NCBI GenBank assembly: GCA_028829895.1 | Contig: CM054180.1 | Span: forward strand, 106,454,135-106,518,134 | DNA: 64,000 bases | Source: Sinotaia quadrata | Lineage: Eukaryota > Mollusca > Gastropoda > Architaenioglossa > Viviparidae | Reading direction: 5' to 3' | Shown here: piece after piece, positions 12,178-23,444 of the stretch | Layout of the letters: each line of letters starts with the position of its first letter | How positions within the stretch are numbered: the stretch's first letter is position 1 | Notes under the pieces: generated by a model | Databases searched by the model: none | Told to the model about the DNA's origin: nothing | What the model saw: the letters and a program-made list of their open reading frames with translations, nothing else | Position numbers and translations under genes: made by a program

Positions 12178-12241
<64 letters not shown>
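12026..12241. repeat. (TG)n-rich microsatellite tract
   Basis: Two purer TG blocks (about 12036-12070 and 12180-12237) flank a degenerate TGTATTTGTGTG section. Confidence 0.97.
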
Positions 12242-12244
<3 letters not shown>

Positions 12245-12947
12245 TGGTGTTAGTTAACACACTTTTTGTTTGTTTGACAAGAATAAACGAGGAAGTTTGT
12301 TTCTTCGCTGTCTAACTTCGAATGAATCAATGAATCATCTCCATTCAGTTCATATAAAAGGTATATTTCTTCAATAAAACAATATTTTTATAAATGATTT
12401 TGTACAGAGAGTGGACTAACTGCGAATTTCGATTAACGGAGAAATCTTTTTATCATTCATACCGGTTAAACGAGAGTTCACCGTTCATTCAAACTCAGAC
12501 GATAATAGAAACCAATTACGCCCTTTTATTTGCTTGCGCTACAAACAGACGGAAATAGGAAATCAAGTGACGTCATAGCAGAGTAAGAAACTATTCGCCA
12601 GATAATCTCCAGCCTCAAGAGCGATTAACTTTAGAAGGACCAAATAGCTTCTGCCATCTGTGTAGATTGCATGGGAACTGAACTGTGACAGCGGTACACC
12701 AACAGGACAGCTCACAACACATCAACAGTAAAACTTACGTCTATGAAAGAATGCAACTAAGTCGGTCTCTCTTGGCATACCGATTCAGGAGTTGTATAAA
12801 TCCCTTGGCAAAAATTTTAATTAGCTGATACTTGTTTGTCTAGCATTTTGACACGTTAGGGCCGGATGGTATATAGAAACCATCCTCAGAATTTCTGGCT
12901 CCAAAACGGAAGACGACCAAATAAATAATATACTTATTGGTGGCCAG
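12242..12947. other. Unique stretch, no gene seen
   Basis: An exact TGACGTCA lies at 12568-12575. Nothing else is recognised. Confidence 0.45.
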
Positions 12948-13180
12948 ACAGGTGGGCGGGCGACAAGAGGTTTGCGACAACTGACTAGACACAACCGGCT
13001 AGCGACAACTAGCATAACTTACATCTGTAAAATAAATTAGGTAATTACTTAGATTTTTTACCTGTTGTTTAGCAAAATGTCGTATATCGTATTATGCACA
13101 AGTCACTTGCTGCTCCCAGTTATTGCTAGGCATGTGTCAGTTGCTAGTTGATGATAGCCACTTGTCGCCCACCCAGATGT
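12948..13180. repeat. Imperfect inverted repeat, possible MITE-like hairpin
   Basis: The left arm (about 12950-13015) contains GGGCGACAAGAGG, GACACA and GGCTAGC. The right arm (about 13105-13180), read on the minus strand, gives GGGCGACAAGTGG, GACACA and GCCTAGC in the same order. By eye the arms are roughly 70% similar, separated by about 90 bp. No target-site duplication was identified. Confidence 0.5.
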
Positions 13181-13194
13181 CATAGAACCCATAA

Positions 13195-13300
13195 TGGATG
13201 CGTACATAAGTATGTTTGCATTGTGGATGGATATATATGTGTCTGTATGTGTATATGTACGTGCATGTGAATATGTGTTGTGTATGTATGTATATGTCTG
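13195..13300. repeat. TG/TATG-rich low-complexity tract
   Basis: Degenerate TGTATGTGTATATGTACGTG sequence. Confidence 0.75.
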
Positions 13301-14460
13301 CAAGGGTGAGGGGGTGGTGAATGGGGAGAAAGTGATTAAAGTTGACCTCAAATGACACAACTAATCGGTTCTGGTGGAATGGAAAAACCCACAAAATAGC
13401 TGCCTTTCCTTTTTCACAGCTGATCGATTTAATTATCATCAAACATATTCTAAATGGTGTTTACGCATTTTGGAATTATTGGTGTGTGAGATAAGCCTGT
13501 GTTGGATTTTAAGAATAAAGGTAATTCAGTCCCCTAGCTGGCTGTTATTAGAGGTTTCTATTTTGCTTCCTTTTTAAGTTTGGTAGAATTTGATTTAAGC
13601 AAATGCCACTGACGTCATCACTATGCCTAGGGGCAATAAGTGCGATACTTCACGCGGTCCGAGACCCTTGAAACCCAGAAGCTGTTCCCAAAAAGGGAGT
13701 AGACAGCTAACGACTTTAAGGAGAAAATCTTGCCTGAAAGGGAAAAATACGTGCAAGAATCGATTGAGATTTTCCGGGAAGAAGAAGACATTAGCGATGT
13801 TCTAGAAATCTGTCCTCCAGTATAACAAGGGGAAGGAACCCTCTGTCTACCAGAGACAAGGTGAAGGGGGGGGGAGTGAGCAATGGCTACAGAACAGTAA
13901 ATTGAGTACATTTATTTAAAAAATAATATAGTTCACGTTTAAGAAAATTTATATTAGAACCATAATGAGCGGTCGGAACCCAGATTATAGTGATGGGAAC
14001 AAAGGCACCCCAGAGTTGTCCAGATTGAAGACGAACCACGATGAAAGACCGCAAGCAAAAGCTCTAGACAGGAAGGAAGCTAATGCAACCACCACCACCA
14101 ACCAAATAAATGCATAAAATATATTAGTTAAGGTAATCCCTGCACAAATAAACATATAAAGTAATTTTTTTTAAAAGTTAATTTCTGTACTGGTGGAGAA
14201 AAATGCGTGGATTACTGATTAAATAGATATTCCTCTCAGGTATGGTGCGATATCCAATAGTCAACAGTGGATAAAATGAAAAACAAACAAATAAACAAAC
14301 ACAAAAACTGAATGCTTGGATAACACTCTGTGAGAAAAGAGTACAGATGGTTTGGAAAGTTACTAATGCTACAAACAAGCATACAAACAGAAAAACCTCC
14401 AAATAAATGCAGCATTGCTTAAGTGTTCTTGAAGTAGTTGTTAAAATTCCTGTACATCTC
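13301..14460. other. Unique stretch, no gene seen
   Basis: An exact TGACGTCA lies at 13610-13617. Small open frames on both strands at 13374-13911 are not recognisable and overlap each other. Confidence 0.45.
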
Positions 14461-14467
14461 GTGTGTC

Positions 14468-15212
14468 ATTTCATATCAGTAAGATCCTGTACAATGCAAG
14501 CGCCCTTTTTTAATATCAATAAAACCCTGGTTAATGTGTGTGTCATTTTATAATATCAATAAAAGAGAGTGTAAGAGTGGGTTATTTTATAATATCAATA
14601 GTACCCAGTACATAGCAAGTGTTATTTTATAATACCAATAAGACCCAGTACAATGCAAATGACATTTTATTATATCAATAAGACCAGTACAGTGCAAATG
14701 TTATTTTGTAATACCAATAAGACCCTGTACAGTGCAAGTGTTATTTTGTAATACCAATAAGACCCTGTACAGTGCAAGTGTTATTTTGTAATACCAATAA
14801 GACCCTGTACAGTGCAAGTGCTATTTTGTAATACCAATAAGATCCTGTACAGTGCAAGTGTTATTTTATAATATCAATAACAAGCAAGTGTTCTTTTATA
14901 ATATGGATAAGACCCTGTACAGTGCAAGTGTTATTTTATAACGTCAATAAGACCAAGTACAGTGCAAGTATATTATTTTGTAATATCACTAACAAGCAAG
15001 TGTTATTTTATAATATGAATAAGATCTTGTGCAGTGCAAGTGTTATTTTATAATATGAATGACCCAGTACAATGCAAGTGTTATTTTATAATGTCAATAA
15101 AACCCTGTACAGTGCAAGTGTTATTTTATAATATGAATAAGACCCAGTACAGTGCAAGTGTCATTTTGTAATATCAATAAAACCCTGTACAAAGCAAGTG
15201 TCATTTCACAAC
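14468..15212. repeat. Minisatellite, 40-bp unit, about 18-19 copies
   Basis: The unit begins TGTTATTTTGTAATACCAAT and continues AAGACCCTGTACAGTGCAAG. The central copies (about 14700-14860) are nearly identical while the edges are diverged or partly deleted, the usual pattern when turnover is concentrated in the middle of an array. Confidence 0.97.
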
Positions 15213-15429
15213 ATAATGTCACATCATTCACATTTCTAAAAAGCCGTATCAGCATTTTTAAAAAGTACATTATCAGCAAAATGAGAGAATATCTCATAAA
15301 ACATAATTATACCAATAACTACTAAATAATAAATATAAAGTTTACATAATAAGGTTAATTAATAATCAGTCATGTTAGGTCAGGAGTCGTAAAATAATGC
15401 TACTGAAAGTATCATTTAACTCAATCAAT

Positions 15430-15430
<1 letters not shown>
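15213..15430. other. AT-rich spacer
   Basis: Nothing recognised. Confidence 0.5.

Positions 15431-15519
<89 letters not shown>
15431..15519. repeat. (TG)n microsatellite
   Basis: A pure TG tract of more than 40 units. Confidence 0.98.
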
Positions 15520-15521
<2 letters not shown>

Positions 15522-15593
15522 GGTAGTATATATTTAGCAGCAACAGCAATATGAATATGTAGATGGATGTAACTATTCCAACAGGGATTTTAT

Positions 15594-15594
<1 letters not shown>

Positions 15595-15678
<84 letters not shown>

Positions 15679-15679
15679 C
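15595..15679. repeat. (GATA)n microsatellite
   Basis: About 21 uninterrupted ATAG units. Confidence 0.98.
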
Positions 15680-17480
15680 TGAAATCAAATAAAAATAGCA
15701 AACCAAACAGACAGGATTGGATTGAAAGTATGTACTCAAAAATAGGTTAGACCCGAATGCGAGGCCACAAGTGTGTACTCAACTGAGTTTTGAGAGCCAA
15801 CAGGTTCGATGCTTTAATTGCTTGCTCTGGAGTCCCATACTTGAATTGGCTGCCCCTGGGTACAAATATCCACTATGATCATTTCACATTTGTTTGTTTC
15901 TTTCTTTTCAGTGACAAATGAGGAAACTCGGTTTCTCTTCCCATTAGCTCTCAAGATCTCTAGTGTGAAAAGCCAAGATTGCTTCAGAAGGCTCTTTCAC
16001 AACACTGAACACAATTTTAAAACTCTTGCCAGGGGAGATAAAAACTAAAGTAACAACATTTATACAAGGAACTGGCGACAACCTATGACAGGAGGTTAAA
16101 AGATATTGTGGGGTGGGGTGGGGGTTCTTCACTTATTTGTTCGTTTATACACAAATATCTATATGATGAGAGCCATTCATTATGGTGTATTATCCAGGTT
16201 GCTTAGCCATTAAAGACGGCATATTGTATATTTGATGCTTAGCCATTAATGATAGATTTGGTGTCAAATGTGAGGTGATTTTTATTTACATATGAACTAG
16301 AAAAAATAACCCACTGTTCGTCAGGATCAATTGCTGCATGTGTATAATTATTTGGATTTAATTAATCCCAATCATATTAGCCTTGCCACATACTTACATG
16401 TCAAATATTTCTTTGTGAACCACATTTTCAGTAACTGTTATATCTTTACATTCAACAGTCTTTCTCTTTTCAGATTCATCAATAATTTTCAATTCGACAT
16501 CACAAAACCATGAAAACCTTGCAAATTGACTATGGCTATGAACAGGCTCAGAGAAGTATGCAACCTCGAGTGGACTGTGCCCTAATCATATTTGGAAACA
16601 TTAAACTGACAGAAGAATGAGTAAGATGGTCATAGCCTCCATCAGAAACAGGATAAAATCCGGTTGAAATGTATTGATGGTGGTGTCACTTGAGTTACAC
16701 TTAGAAATGGGGTAAACCCAGTTGAACAGTGATGTCTGCGAGTGTCGGTTTCGAAACAGACCAGTGCACTTGTGTTCAAACCCAGTAAATGACGTAGAGC
16801 TTTATAACTTAAGATTCTAATTTCGTACGATTTGCTCATTAACCTACTCAAAAGTACAGTTGCAGGTATAGATTGTGATTTATTAATGGTGATGATGATG
16901 CCTGAATTTCTAAAATAACTCGTCACTCTGTAATCTGTATGGAATGTGTTGCTGAGAGTAAGTTTGTTGATTTGTATATTAAAAAGTGGCTTTGAGGAGA
17001 ACAATACATGTCTGATGAGGAAGAAAAGATGGAGTGGTGAAAGAGGGTTTTTCTCCACCGGGATTATAAAGTCATCATCACCTGTGGTATGTGTCATTCA
17101 GCAATAGCCAGGAACTGAACTCGATTGCACTTGACAGTCCCTTTGCTGTACTTGAAGTTGAATGTCAGGCTGAACGGGAGTTAACAAATCAAGCACCATA
17201 GTTAGCAAGTCGGGGAAGGGGTATGTGGTGGTGGGGGAGTCATATCTGCTCAAGAGCCATTAAAGTTAACCAGAGACCCACCGAAAGGGAACTGGGCAGT
17301 GTCATAGCCATGGCCGAAGGCAATGATTGTGCTGCTTGAACCACCGATCAAAAGGAACATCTATGTCTACATAAACGTAATCCTTAATCCATAGGCCATT
17401 TAAAACATAAATACTTCAGATGTTACTCAGAAGTGATAGATAACGCTTCTGTGTGCTAAGAAACTAGTTAGAATTATTCC
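15680..17480. other. Unique stretch with a 151-codon unsupported ORF
   Basis: The largest open frame outside obvious tandem repeats and low-complexity sequence is on the minus strand at 16642-17097. It has no recognisable domain and no matching splice context. In 64 kb of AT-rich DNA about one frame this long is expected by chance, so I do not call it a gene. Confidence 0.4.
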
Positions 17481-17489
17481 TGCCTTGCT

Positions 17490-17640
17490 GATTTAGACCT
17501 AGGAGACTGAACTTTGGTTCTGCCCTGAACACTGCATTGTTGTTTTGGATCTAGGAGACTGAACTTTGGTTCTGCCCTGAACTTTACCTTGTTGTTTTGG
17601 ATCTAGGAGACTGAACTTTGGTTCTGCCCTGAATACTGCA
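17490..17640. repeat. Minisatellite, 52-bp unit, about 3 copies
   Basis: AGGAGACTGAACTTTGGTTC starts at 17501, 17553 and 17605 and is followed by TGCCCTGAA. Copies are nearly identical. Confidence 0.95.
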
Positions 17641-18573
17641 AAATATTTTCTGCTCGTCACCTGAATGATCAGTGTGTTTGTTAGCGTGTTTTTGCGAGTA
17701 ATTCTCTGCATGAGAGTTAGTTAAATTTCCTTCATTGGTATTGTAGTTGGCAGTGAGTAGTAGCTACTTACTAAGGGCTATTTATGATGGTTATAGATTC
17801 TCTGTTGTGAGAATTAGCTGTTTCTTTCTTGCTGGGATAATTTGTTAGGGTAATAAGATTATTCACTAAGGGTTGTTCTTTTTCCGTTCAGTCCACAAAG
17901 AGAGGCATTTGAGCAAATTACTGTTATTATGTGTCTCTATTAGTAGGGGTCTTAGTAGAATTTTAGATATATGAAGAATTGATGTCTATGGAATGAATAG
18001 TGCCTAAATTAGGTATATCATCTGCATAGCTTAATGTACGCTTTGGTAGCCAGATCAATATAAATAATTTTATCTGTATGTCCTATGAATAATTTTCTGT
18101 CCTGAACTTAAGAAATTTGGTATTCAGAATATAACTAATTTCATTGAGTGGATAATCAAAATCTTGATTGTGACATCATCTAGAAATGGACTTTTGCAAC
18201 TAAGATTCATGACTTTTGAACTCTGTTGCTATTTCAAGAAAAGGTGTCTTTGTACTGCATAGTTTTTTTCACCTACTCACTGTAGACTCGACTTTATCTA
18301 TTAAACAGCTTTCTTTAAATTAATTTTGGACATGTGTGCATCAACACTGTACATTAGATAACCATTGATAAGTAGTTTTTAATAGAGCAGAAGTTTATTA
18401 TCTTCTGTATATCCTTTATCTTTCTACTTTATGAATTTACGTTTCGTTGTTTGAGACTCGTTTTTCCTTATTAAATGTTTTCATAATTCACCTATATCTT
18501 CTTTGTCATTGTTCGAATATAATATCAACGGATTCGGAAGGAAGGCTAAGCCATGGATATTTGAAAGGAAGAT

Positions 18574-18574
<1 letters not shown>
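17641..18574. other. AT-rich unique stretch, no gene seen
   Basis: Nothing recognised. Confidence 0.5.

Positions 18575-18646
<72 letters not shown>
18575..18646. repeat. (CA)n microsatellite
   Basis: A pure CA tract of about 36 units. Confidence 0.98.
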
Positions 18647-18647
<1 letters not shown>

Positions 18648-18821
18648 CTCTTAGACGAGTAGCTCGAACATAAATATAAATAAGGGATTATTTTATTAAT
18701 TATTAAATATTACAAACAATTTAATATCCACCATCCTTACGCGCACAGGAACCGGGAAGGACTAGTACATTCCACCCATTTCAGACATATATGTGTTGCT
18801 TGTCAGAAACCAGATAAAGAC

Positions 18822-18935
18822 CTTACTTCTGACAGGTATCTATGTATTCTGTATGCAATATGCCGTCTGTAGATAACTACTTGACTTCTGACAGACATTT
18901 ATGTATTCTTCATGCAATAGGCGGTTTCTAGAATT
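18822..18935. repeat. Short tandem duplication, about 63 bp period
   Basis: Two copies of TTCTGACAGRYATYTATGTA followed by TTCTKYATGCAATA. Confidence 0.8.
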
Positions 18936-19077
18936 TCTAGGGAGGATCTCTGATTAGACTAGAATAAATGTTGAAAACTAGCAATTTAACGAGATGCTGT
19001 CTAGCTACACACCCAGTTACTGGTGCTACTGGTGCAACGAGTAATAGTTAATTAACGTCTGATTAGGATGAATGACA

Positions 19078-19079
<2 letters not shown>

Positions 19080-19111
<32 letters not shown>
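19080..19111 (-). repeat. (ATT)n tract, 3' tail of the LINE pseudogene
   Basis: About ten ATT units. On the minus strand these are ATA/AAT repeats directly after the AAAGAGGCTGAATAAT end of the retrotransposon. Elements of this LINE type commonly end in such a triplet tail instead of poly-A. Confidence 0.75.
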
Positions 19112-19114
<3 letters not shown>

Positions 19115-19750
19115 CCTCTTTCCAGGACTACTGTTCGACTGTCGGTTGTGAACCAATCTTACCAAGATCCTGGGAGATCCAAGGTTTTACGGAGGATGTG
19201 GACACTTCCGAGGAGTGCTGCTTTGACTAGTAAGGCAAGTCTGTGGTTTCCAGGGAGTTTATTCAGATAGCCTTCCAACTCAGACGTTAGGTTCCCCAAG
19301 GCTTCTATCACTACAGTATGTGACGTCACATTCATTTTCACTGTAGAGCTTGAGATCATCCATGTACAGTAAATGGCTGATAACATGTCCAGCTTTCATT
19401 TTGTATCCTAATCCTGTTGTCTGGATGATTTGACTGAGAAGATTTAGGGCAATGCAGAACAGTAGCATTGAAAGGGAATCACCTTGAAAGATTTCACAGT
19501 TTATATTATGTCTGCAATGTCTGTGTTGTTGCATGTGATGGTAGTTTTCTGTATTGATGGCGCTATTTTGTACTTTTATTGCTTCATGTATCCATAAATG
19601 TGGAATGGAGTCATAGGCCTTTTGATAGTCAATCCATGCCATTGCAAAATTTGTTCTTCATTTCTTGCTGTCAGTAACTATTGCCTTATCAATTGCCAAT
19701 TGGTCCTTTGTTCCTCTGCTAGCTGGCCTGCATATGTGATGTTTAGTCAC
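19112..19750 (-). pseudogene. Non-LTR retrotransposon reverse transcriptase, internally deleted pseudogene
   Basis: This is a decayed minus-strand LINE fragment. Reading from 19750 downward, the frame gives RGTKDQLAIDKAI, then an in-frame TGA at 19658-19660, then MAWIDYQKAYDSIPHLWI (starting at 19642), FQGDSLSMLLFCIAL and the catalytic box YMDDLKLYS. These are the finger and palm blocks of a group II/R2-type reverse transcriptase, whose normal role is target-primed reverse transcription of its own RNA. Near 19320 the frame shifts and the sequence passes to VVIEALGNLTSEL...KAALLGSVHILRKTL, which resembles the C-terminal end of the same kind of protein, with a stop near 19159. The thumb and the linker and endonuclease parts between them are missing. 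The 5' part of the element is also absent. With a premature stop, a frameshift and deletions it cannot be active. The family assignment is from remembered motif patterns. Confidence 0.85.
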
Positions 19751-20139
19751 TGATGACGGAATACTGCACTTGATGGACAGCCGCATATAACGTCTGATCC
19801 ACAGCCACTGATAACGTATGCAATGACGTAAACATAGCCTTTAATAAAGTTATACTGCTTTTTTGTGCTATGGTTTAACATGTGTCTAATGCACACCTAT
19901 CGAAGGCAGTTATACTTCATATCTGAAACATAAAAATTATTAACAAATACTGGATGTGTTGTGCTTAAACAGATGACGTCATGTAGTCTTGTACACAGAC
20001 ATTAATGACGTTAACATAAAACGTGATGCACATGTTCTTTTGACGACACAATGCCTTTCTGATTCACTTCTTTTTTATGACTGTATGATACGTGTGACTA
20101 AAAGGTTTTGGTAACGATATACTGTATATCTGAAGCTAG
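19751..20139. other. Unique stretch, no gene seen
   Basis: An exact TGACGTCA at 19974-19981 and several TGACGT half-sites. Part may be a degenerate extension of the next repeat. Confidence 0.4.
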
Positions 20140-20440
20140 TCCTTATCATGACTGTATGATCAACAGGTTTTAACAAAGGTAAAACGTTCGTCTGATGCAT
20201 TCCTTTGAATGATCGCAGCACTTCTGATTTATTCAATGACTGACTACAAGTGATCTGATGTATTCCTTTGAATGAATGACTAAAGCAGGTCTAATGTATT
20301 TCTTAGAATGAATGACTACAGAAGGTCTGATGTATTTCTTTGTATGACTGAAACATGTCTGATGTATTCCTTTGATTGAAAGACTGCAGCAGGAAACTGA
20401 AGCATTCTTTGACTGAATGATTGCAGCCTGACTGATACAC
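20140..20440. repeat. Degenerate minisatellite, unit about 36-50 bp
   Basis: Repeats of the pattern TCTGATGTATTCCTTTGAAT followed by GAATGACT and a CAGCAGG-like segment. Copies differ in length. Confidence 0.8.
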
Positions 20441-20784
20441 ATACATTGAGAACGATTTGACGCATTGCCGTGTTTTTCTAGTTATTTCTTTAAAATGTAT
20501 ACACTGTACTTATTCACTTAATTTACACCACAACGGTATACAATATATCATATACTTAGAATATTGTTTTCACTACATACAGAAATAATTGTTTTCCCAG
20601 GTCTATTATTTTCTGGTGAAAACCAATCATGCTTTTCTTAGCAATCTCTCTTTCAAACAAAGAATTTGTAAACCTCGTTCATCAGAGTTAGTTTTATTTA
20701 AAAAAGAATCTAACGGATTTTTGTCGACCACTCAGGCAAAAACGTCGTGTACTTGTCACTGCTGCTTGGTTTGGAAAGGTCATC
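20441..20784. other. Unique stretch, no gene seen
   Basis: A 66-codon plus-strand frame at 20589-20789 is not recognisable. Confidence 0.45.
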
Positions 20785-21095
20785 TCTAAATGATCTCAAA
20801 ACATTTTCTCTAAACGATCTCAAAACATTTTTTCTAAACGATCTCAAAACATTTTCTCTAAACAATCTCTAATCGATCTCAAAACATTTTTTCTAAACGA
20901 TCTCAAAACATTTTCTCTAAACAATCTCTAAACGATCTCAAAACATTTTCTCTAAACAATCTCTAAGCGATCTCAAAACATTTTCTCTAAACAATCTCTA
21001 AACGATCTCAAAACATTTTTTCTAAACGATCTCAAAACATTTTCTCTAAACGATCTCAAAACATTTTCTCTAAACGATCTCAAAACATTTTTTGA
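20785..21095. repeat. Minisatellite, 25-bp unit plus shorter variants
   Basis: The unit is TCTCTAAACGATCTCAAAAC followed by ATTTT. Some units insert an extra TCTCTAAACAA. About 12 copies are highly similar. Confidence 0.96.
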
Positions 21096-22030
21096 ATCAT
21101 TCAATGATAGAAGTATAGTTCAAAATCTCTAAACAATTCTGGAGTATCGTGGGGAGGAAGTTTTATGTAGCACTCATTCGCAGTTTGCATTAATCACAAG
21201 TGAGATATTCTTGTCAGGGGCAGTAATGTCGCCACAAAATATGGGATACATTGTTATAAAGTCAACTCCCTTGGTTGGGCCAACGTTGGGAACTGACTGG
21301 ATTGCACTGGCAAATATTGGCGTTGGCTAGAGTAATTTTGGACTAACCTCGGGCCACCGCTTGTCTCTGAGCATCTAAGACTCGTTTGAAGTTCGTGATG
21401 CAACGTTGACCCCAGTGTCTAAACTTTAAAGTACATCTGTAATTTACATGTGGAAGAATATTTTATTTCTCATTTTATTGTAATAGTGTATTGTCTCACA
21501 ACTGAATAAATTTGTTGTATATAATTTTTTTTTTGTCTCTTTCACATGCTATTTTAAACCTCGCTCACTTCGCGAAGACACAGCTGCCAGTTTTTAGAAG
21601 AATGCTACCGCCATCTTTAATCTGAATGGGTAAATAACACGTGTTATTTACAATTGTGCCACGGGGTATTTCACTCACTGTCAGCGATAAACAGTCCAGT
21701 ATTTAAAAAAAAGAATATTCGCAGTAAGCTATCCGTTTACTTGAGATACATTATTGGTAACTAAACATTCGTAACGATGAAAGCAATAAATATATATAAT
21801 GATAGTTTTATTTCTCATAATGTGTATTTCTCGCTTTTGCTTGTGACATGTCTGTGTTACCTTGATTGAAGTGCTCGCTCTGAAATCTATGAAAACTTTG
21901 ACAAAATTATATTAAAATATATCTCCTATTCTCTCTCTTTTTTTAAAATAAATATATTTAAATTTCAAGCATATATTTTTGATGAAAAGTGGCGAGTTAG
22001 CAGAAATGCATACATGTATAATGAAATTGA
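21096..22030. other. Unique stretch, no gene seen
   Basis: Nothing recognised. Confidence 0.5.
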
Positions 22031-22034
22031 AGAT

Positions 22035-22310
22035 GCGACAAAAAAAAAAAAAAAAAAGGAATGATACAGATGACTGGGTGAAAGGAAGGGAATGTTGAAA
22101 TAAGGCTGGCAAAAGGTTGGCTAATGAACTTCCAATGGTGAGTGGAGTTGGGCGAACATTGGAGAATGCTGGGATAACAACATCCACCTTGATAGAGCGA
22201 GTGCCTAAGTAACAGAAATATCCCATTGACTAGAGTGGGTCTCGAACCCATGACCTCATGAACTTCCGCAGGACAGTACTGCGCATTGACCTCTCGGTGA
22301 CCCAGCCATC
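22035..22310 (-). mobile_element. tRNA-derived SINE, minus strand
   Basis: On the minus strand the head reads CACCGAGAGGTCAATGCGCA, which fits the start of a tRNA (A box region), and about 40 bp later GGTTCGAGACC, an exact match to the RNA polymerase III B box GGTTCGANNCC (plus-strand 22238-22248). The head is followed by a non-tRNA body (CACTCGCTCTATCAAGGTGG and onward) and the A/T tract at 22039-22056. SINEs are transcribed by polymerase III and copied by LINE machinery. The cloverleaf is not intact, so this is not a working tRNA gene. Confidence 0.7.
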
Positions 22311-23055
22311 GATGTTCTCTCTCTGTCATTCTTCTCGGAACATCTGTTCGCCGAAGTTCGCTGAACTTAACTTTGCCTGTTTCTACATTGATCACAGGTC
22401 AGGTGAATTAACTTGTCTGTTGCAAGCACAGCATTGTACACAAGTCCTAAGTGCGTGCGTCACAAATCGCAGACGCTACGTCATCCGCAATCTGGTCATA
22501 CCAACAGCTTAGAAAGCGTGATTTTCATCTCTGCAGACAGCTAGGAAACGAGACGAAGTCTTAAAAACTCTGTCATCAAGGAAAAAGTCGCGACTTCACC
22601 CATTGGCCAGAAGCTGTAATTTTCAGGGGAATCTTAATTTCCCAACAAGGATGTAGGCCATACTCGAGAGTGGGTGGGGGGAAGGAGTCATTAAAACTGT
22701 AAATAACTAAATAAATCTGTCTCAACAAAGAGTGCATGAAGTTATGTTACTTATCCTTATACACAAGCTGAAATAGAAACTCAGATAACGCGGTTAGCGA
22801 TGCTTGTGCAAGAAAATAGTATATTTATTTCGAAGACCATCTTAATAGTTCAAAGGGCATGCAAGCTAAGCACATTTATCGTATGGTTGCAGCTATATTT
22901 GTTTTAAAAAATGCGAGATTAGAAACTTGTTAAGAGCTCTACTCTCGGTCACGTGAGAACTGTATTTGTGTTCACATATATGTTGTGTGAGTTAATGGAA
23001 ACGGAATAAACTCTGTCGTCATGGTATAGCGGTGGAATCACCTTTGAGCAACTTC
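22311..23055. other. Unique stretch, no gene seen
   Basis: Nothing recognised. An 84-codon plus-strand frame at 22258-22512 begins inside the SINE head. Confidence 0.45.
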
Positions 23056-23392
23056 GTTATGTACCCGTAAATATATCTATCTATCTATGTACCCGTAAAT
23101 ATATCTATCTATCTATGTACCCGTAAATATATCTATCTATCTATGTACCCGTAAATATATCTATCTATCTATGTACCCGTAAATATATCTATCTATCTAT
23201 GTACCCGTAAATATATCTATCTATCTATGTACCCGTAAATATATCTATCTATCTATGTACCCGTAAATATATCTATCTATCTATGTACCCGTAAATATAT
23301 CTATCTATCTATGTACCCGTAAATATATCTATCTATCTATGTACCCGTAAATAATTTCCTATCTATCTATCTATGTACCCATAAATAATTTC

Positions 23393-23442
<50 letters not shown>
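23056..23442. repeat. Near-perfect 28-bp minisatellite merging into (CTAT)n
   Basis: Ten or more virtually identical units of GTACCCGTAAATATATCTAT followed by CTATCTAT. At the right edge two variant units carry ATAATTTCC, and the array then passes into a pure CTAT microsatellite (about 23395-23442). Each minisatellite unit itself contains a short CTAT run. Confidence 0.98.

Positions 23443-23444
<2 letters not shown>

Noticed and set aside
14468..15212. Regular 40-bp repeats that look superficially like a CRISPR array
   Set aside because: Units are directly contiguous, with no unique spacers, in a eukaryotic context with no cas genes. The same applies to the other minisatellites.
15800..15815. 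AGGTTCGATGC as a B box of a second SINE
   Set aside because: No matching A box upstream and no SINE body could be made out.
16642..17097. 151-codon minus-strand ORF
   Set aside because: No recognisable domain or splice context, and about one frame of this length is expected by chance in 64 kb of AT-rich sequence.
22237..22310. Possible functional tRNA gene
   Set aside because: The B box is exact, but the sequence does not fold into a complete cloverleaf and continues into a SINE body.
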